Origin: Parachlorella kessleri | Taxonomy: Eukaryota; Chlorophyta; Trebouxiophyceae; Chlorellales; Chlorellaceae | Reading direction: 5' to 3' | Length of the DNA stretch: 34,060 bases | Assembly: GCA_001598975.1 (NCBI GenBank) | Contig: BBXU01002155.1 | Coordinates: 1 to 34,060 of the forward strand | In this document: one piece after another, positions 32,663 through 34,060 of the stretch | How positions within the stretch are numbered: the first letter of the stretch is position 1 | Layout: each line of letters begins with the position of its first letter | Notes under the pieces: generated by a model | What the model saw: only the letters and a program-made list of their open reading frames with translations | Databases searched by the model: none | What the model was told of the DNA's origin: nothing | Translations under genes and position numbers: made by a program

Positions 32663-33755
32663 CTAGCTGGGGGCGGGACCTTCTCCACCCTGGAACCGCT
32701 GCAGCCGGCGGCGCCGCAGCTCTGCTGCCTCCGAACCCCCATCCCTGCCCTGCTCCGAGCCAGCGTCAGACCCAGAAGCAGGTGGCCCAGTGGGGTCTAC
32801 GCCTGTCACTGAAGCTGCTGCGCTCGAGCCAGCCGCGGCGTCTGCTGCTGGAGACACAGGTGCCGGCTTGTCGCGTGCGCCATCCGCTGCAGTGGAGCCA
32901 GCCGCGACCCCACTGCCATCAGGCCCAGTGACAGGTTCCCGGAGGCCTGCTCGTGCAGCACCACTGCTACTTGCGCCAGCACCCGCTGGAGCTGCACGAC
33001 TAGAGACGTGGTGCACCTGGCCGGCCGGGGGCTGCTGTTGCTGCTGTGCGCCCGCGGCCTGCTGCTCTTGCTGGTGCTGGTGCTGCCGCAGAGCTGCCAG
33101 CTGAGCAGAGAGCGCCTCCAATTGCTGCTGGAGCACCTGCATCTGGATGCCCCAACAGCGACATGTAGGGAAAGGGTATGCAAGCGACAGGCACATAACA
33201 AGCATTGAGATCAAGCCAGCCTGCCAGCAGCACTCAACCCTAGGACCAAGGCTCCTTTGCCTCCCACCTCAGCCAACAACTAGCCAACCAGCAGTCTCTT
33301 GCACCATGACCACGAGAAGCACTGGCAAACCACTGGTAAGTGCTCCCCAAAGCTCCCACCTGCTGCAGTGCCTGAGTGTTCCCCGGCCCCGCGGGCTGTG
33401 GCACCATCACAGGCGCCCCCGGCGCCATGAGCGACACTGCTGCAGCCGCCGCAGCTGCCGCAGCCGCAGCCTGCTGAGCCGCGTCAGCGGCTCCAGGCAG
33501 GCTGCCCTCAGCCGCCCCGCCGCCGGCAGCAGCAGCGCCTGCCGTGGGCGCGAGCACCGGTGGCGGCAGAATGGGCGGCATCATGATGGGCAGCAGAGGC
33601 ATGATGCCTGGCATCGCCTGCATCTGGCCGGCTGCCGCCGCCGCTGCTGCGGTGGCGGCAGCCGCCACATCTGCTGGGTTTTGCTGGCCCGCGTACTGGA
33701 GGGCGGGCAGGCCCCCGGCGGGGACAAAGAGGGCCATGGAAGTGGCTGGCACCCA
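32663..33755 (-). CDS. HRD1/synoviolin-like E3 ubiquitin ligase, C-terminal part (5' end outside window)
   Basis: Model: complement(join(32663..33142, 33360..33755, ...)); the two last coding exons, 132 and 160 codons, both phase 0, with earlier exons beyond 34060. The end reads GGSEAAELRRRRLQRFQGG, close to the C-terminus of animal synoviolin (DAAELRRRRLQKL). It is preceded by a Gln/Leu helix (VLQQQLEALSAQLAALRQ) like the helix before the Ser/Thr/Pro-rich tail of synoviolin. The other exon is Ala/Pro/Met-rich and disordered. HRD1 is the multispanning ER-membrane RING ligase of ER-associated degradation. Its membrane spans and RING finger would lie upstream, so the call rests on the tail only. 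The last acceptor may be 6 nt further on (exon starting at 33136). Confidence 0.55.
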
Positions 33756-34060
33756 CTGCAGCAACCGACAGGGCCCGCACTTTCAGCGGTCATGCCTTGT
33801 GTAACATAACAGGACGCTCAAGCGTCCATTCCTCGGCCGCCCAAGCACACCCAAACCCAGGGACCAGCCGTACCCATCCTAGCTCACAACCGCTGCGGCC
33901 AGCAATTACTGCCGGGGCACCCTGGGTGCGCCGAACCTAGCTCTACCGCCAGCCGCAACTCGCTGCTCGCCCCAACAGCACCAGGATTCTGTTAACGGCC
34001 TGGCAGCCGCCGGATCCCTGCCCGCAAAACACCCCCCCCCCCCCACACACACACACACAC
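33756..34060. other. Probable intron of the HRD1-like gene, ending in a microsatellite
   Basis: About 300 bp with no coding pattern in the minus frames that could continue the HRD1-like model. The right end is a C13 run (34032-34044) followed by (AC)8 (34045-34060), a simple repeat cut by the window edge. Confidence 0.5.

Noticed and set aside
33147..33809. 220-codon plus-strand ORF rich in Arg, His and Ser
   Set aside because: It is antisense to the Ala/Pro-rich HRD1-like exon; the composition is that expected from the opposite strand.

Overview
The window looks like nuclear DNA of a green alga (Chlorophyta). The genes are dense and cut into many short exons by GT-AG introns. Introns nearly always end in CAG and exons are GC-rich. 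Some gene ends carry TGTAA-type polyadenylation motifs. Several products are plant-lineage or plastid proteins: a plastid bL31, a cyanobacterial-type DUF1825 pair, an SDP1-type patatin and an mTERF protein. All gene models were spliced by hand. In every complete model the intron phases match at every junction and the summed exon length is a multiple of three. I cannot name the genus.

Layout: (1) 1-1457 (+): 3' part of an mTERF-like gene whose 5' end lies outside. (2) 2575-4854 (-): complete CDC50/LEM3/ALIS flippase subunit, 6 exons, 357 aa. (3) 5201-12974 (+): complete kinesin-5 (BimC/Eg5) mitotic motor, 23 exons, 1096 aa, divergent from CDC50 across about 350 bp. (4) 13249-14201 (-): plastid ribosomal protein bL31 with a transit peptide, 123 aa, convergent with kinesin-5. 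(5) 14552-17371 (+): G-patch plus C2H2 zinc-finger protein of the GPATCH8 type, 549 aa, divergent from bL31 across 350 bp. (6) 18153-19317 (+): DUF1825-like protein A, 194 aa, with a probable plastid presequence. (7) 21480-27835 (-): SDP1-type patatin/DUF3336 protein, 16 exons, 747 aa. (8) 30037-31606 (-): DUF1825-like protein B, 238 aa, paralogue of A. (9) 32663-33755 (-): last two exons of a HRD1/synoviolin-like E3 ubiquitin ligase that continues past the right edge.

The genes do not form one pathway. They are ordinary housekeeping and organelle functions: flippase partner, spindle motor, plastid ribosome, RNA processing, lipid metabolism and ERAD. Two things stand out. The SDP1-type patatin has Asn where the catalytic Ser of G-x-S-x-G belongs, and Ala for a Gly in the oxyanion-hole loop, although the family fold and the catalytic Asp motif are kept. 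It is a candidate pseudolipase. It sits between two inverted DUF1825 paralogues whose first three coding exons have identical lengths (185, 65 and 163 nt) and identical intron phases.

The spacers carry a short dispersed repeat (good copies near 26.1, 29.2 and 32.1 kb), a long inverted repeat near 2.0 kb, and simple repeats. I found no CRISPR array, rRNA, convincing tRNA or intact transposon.
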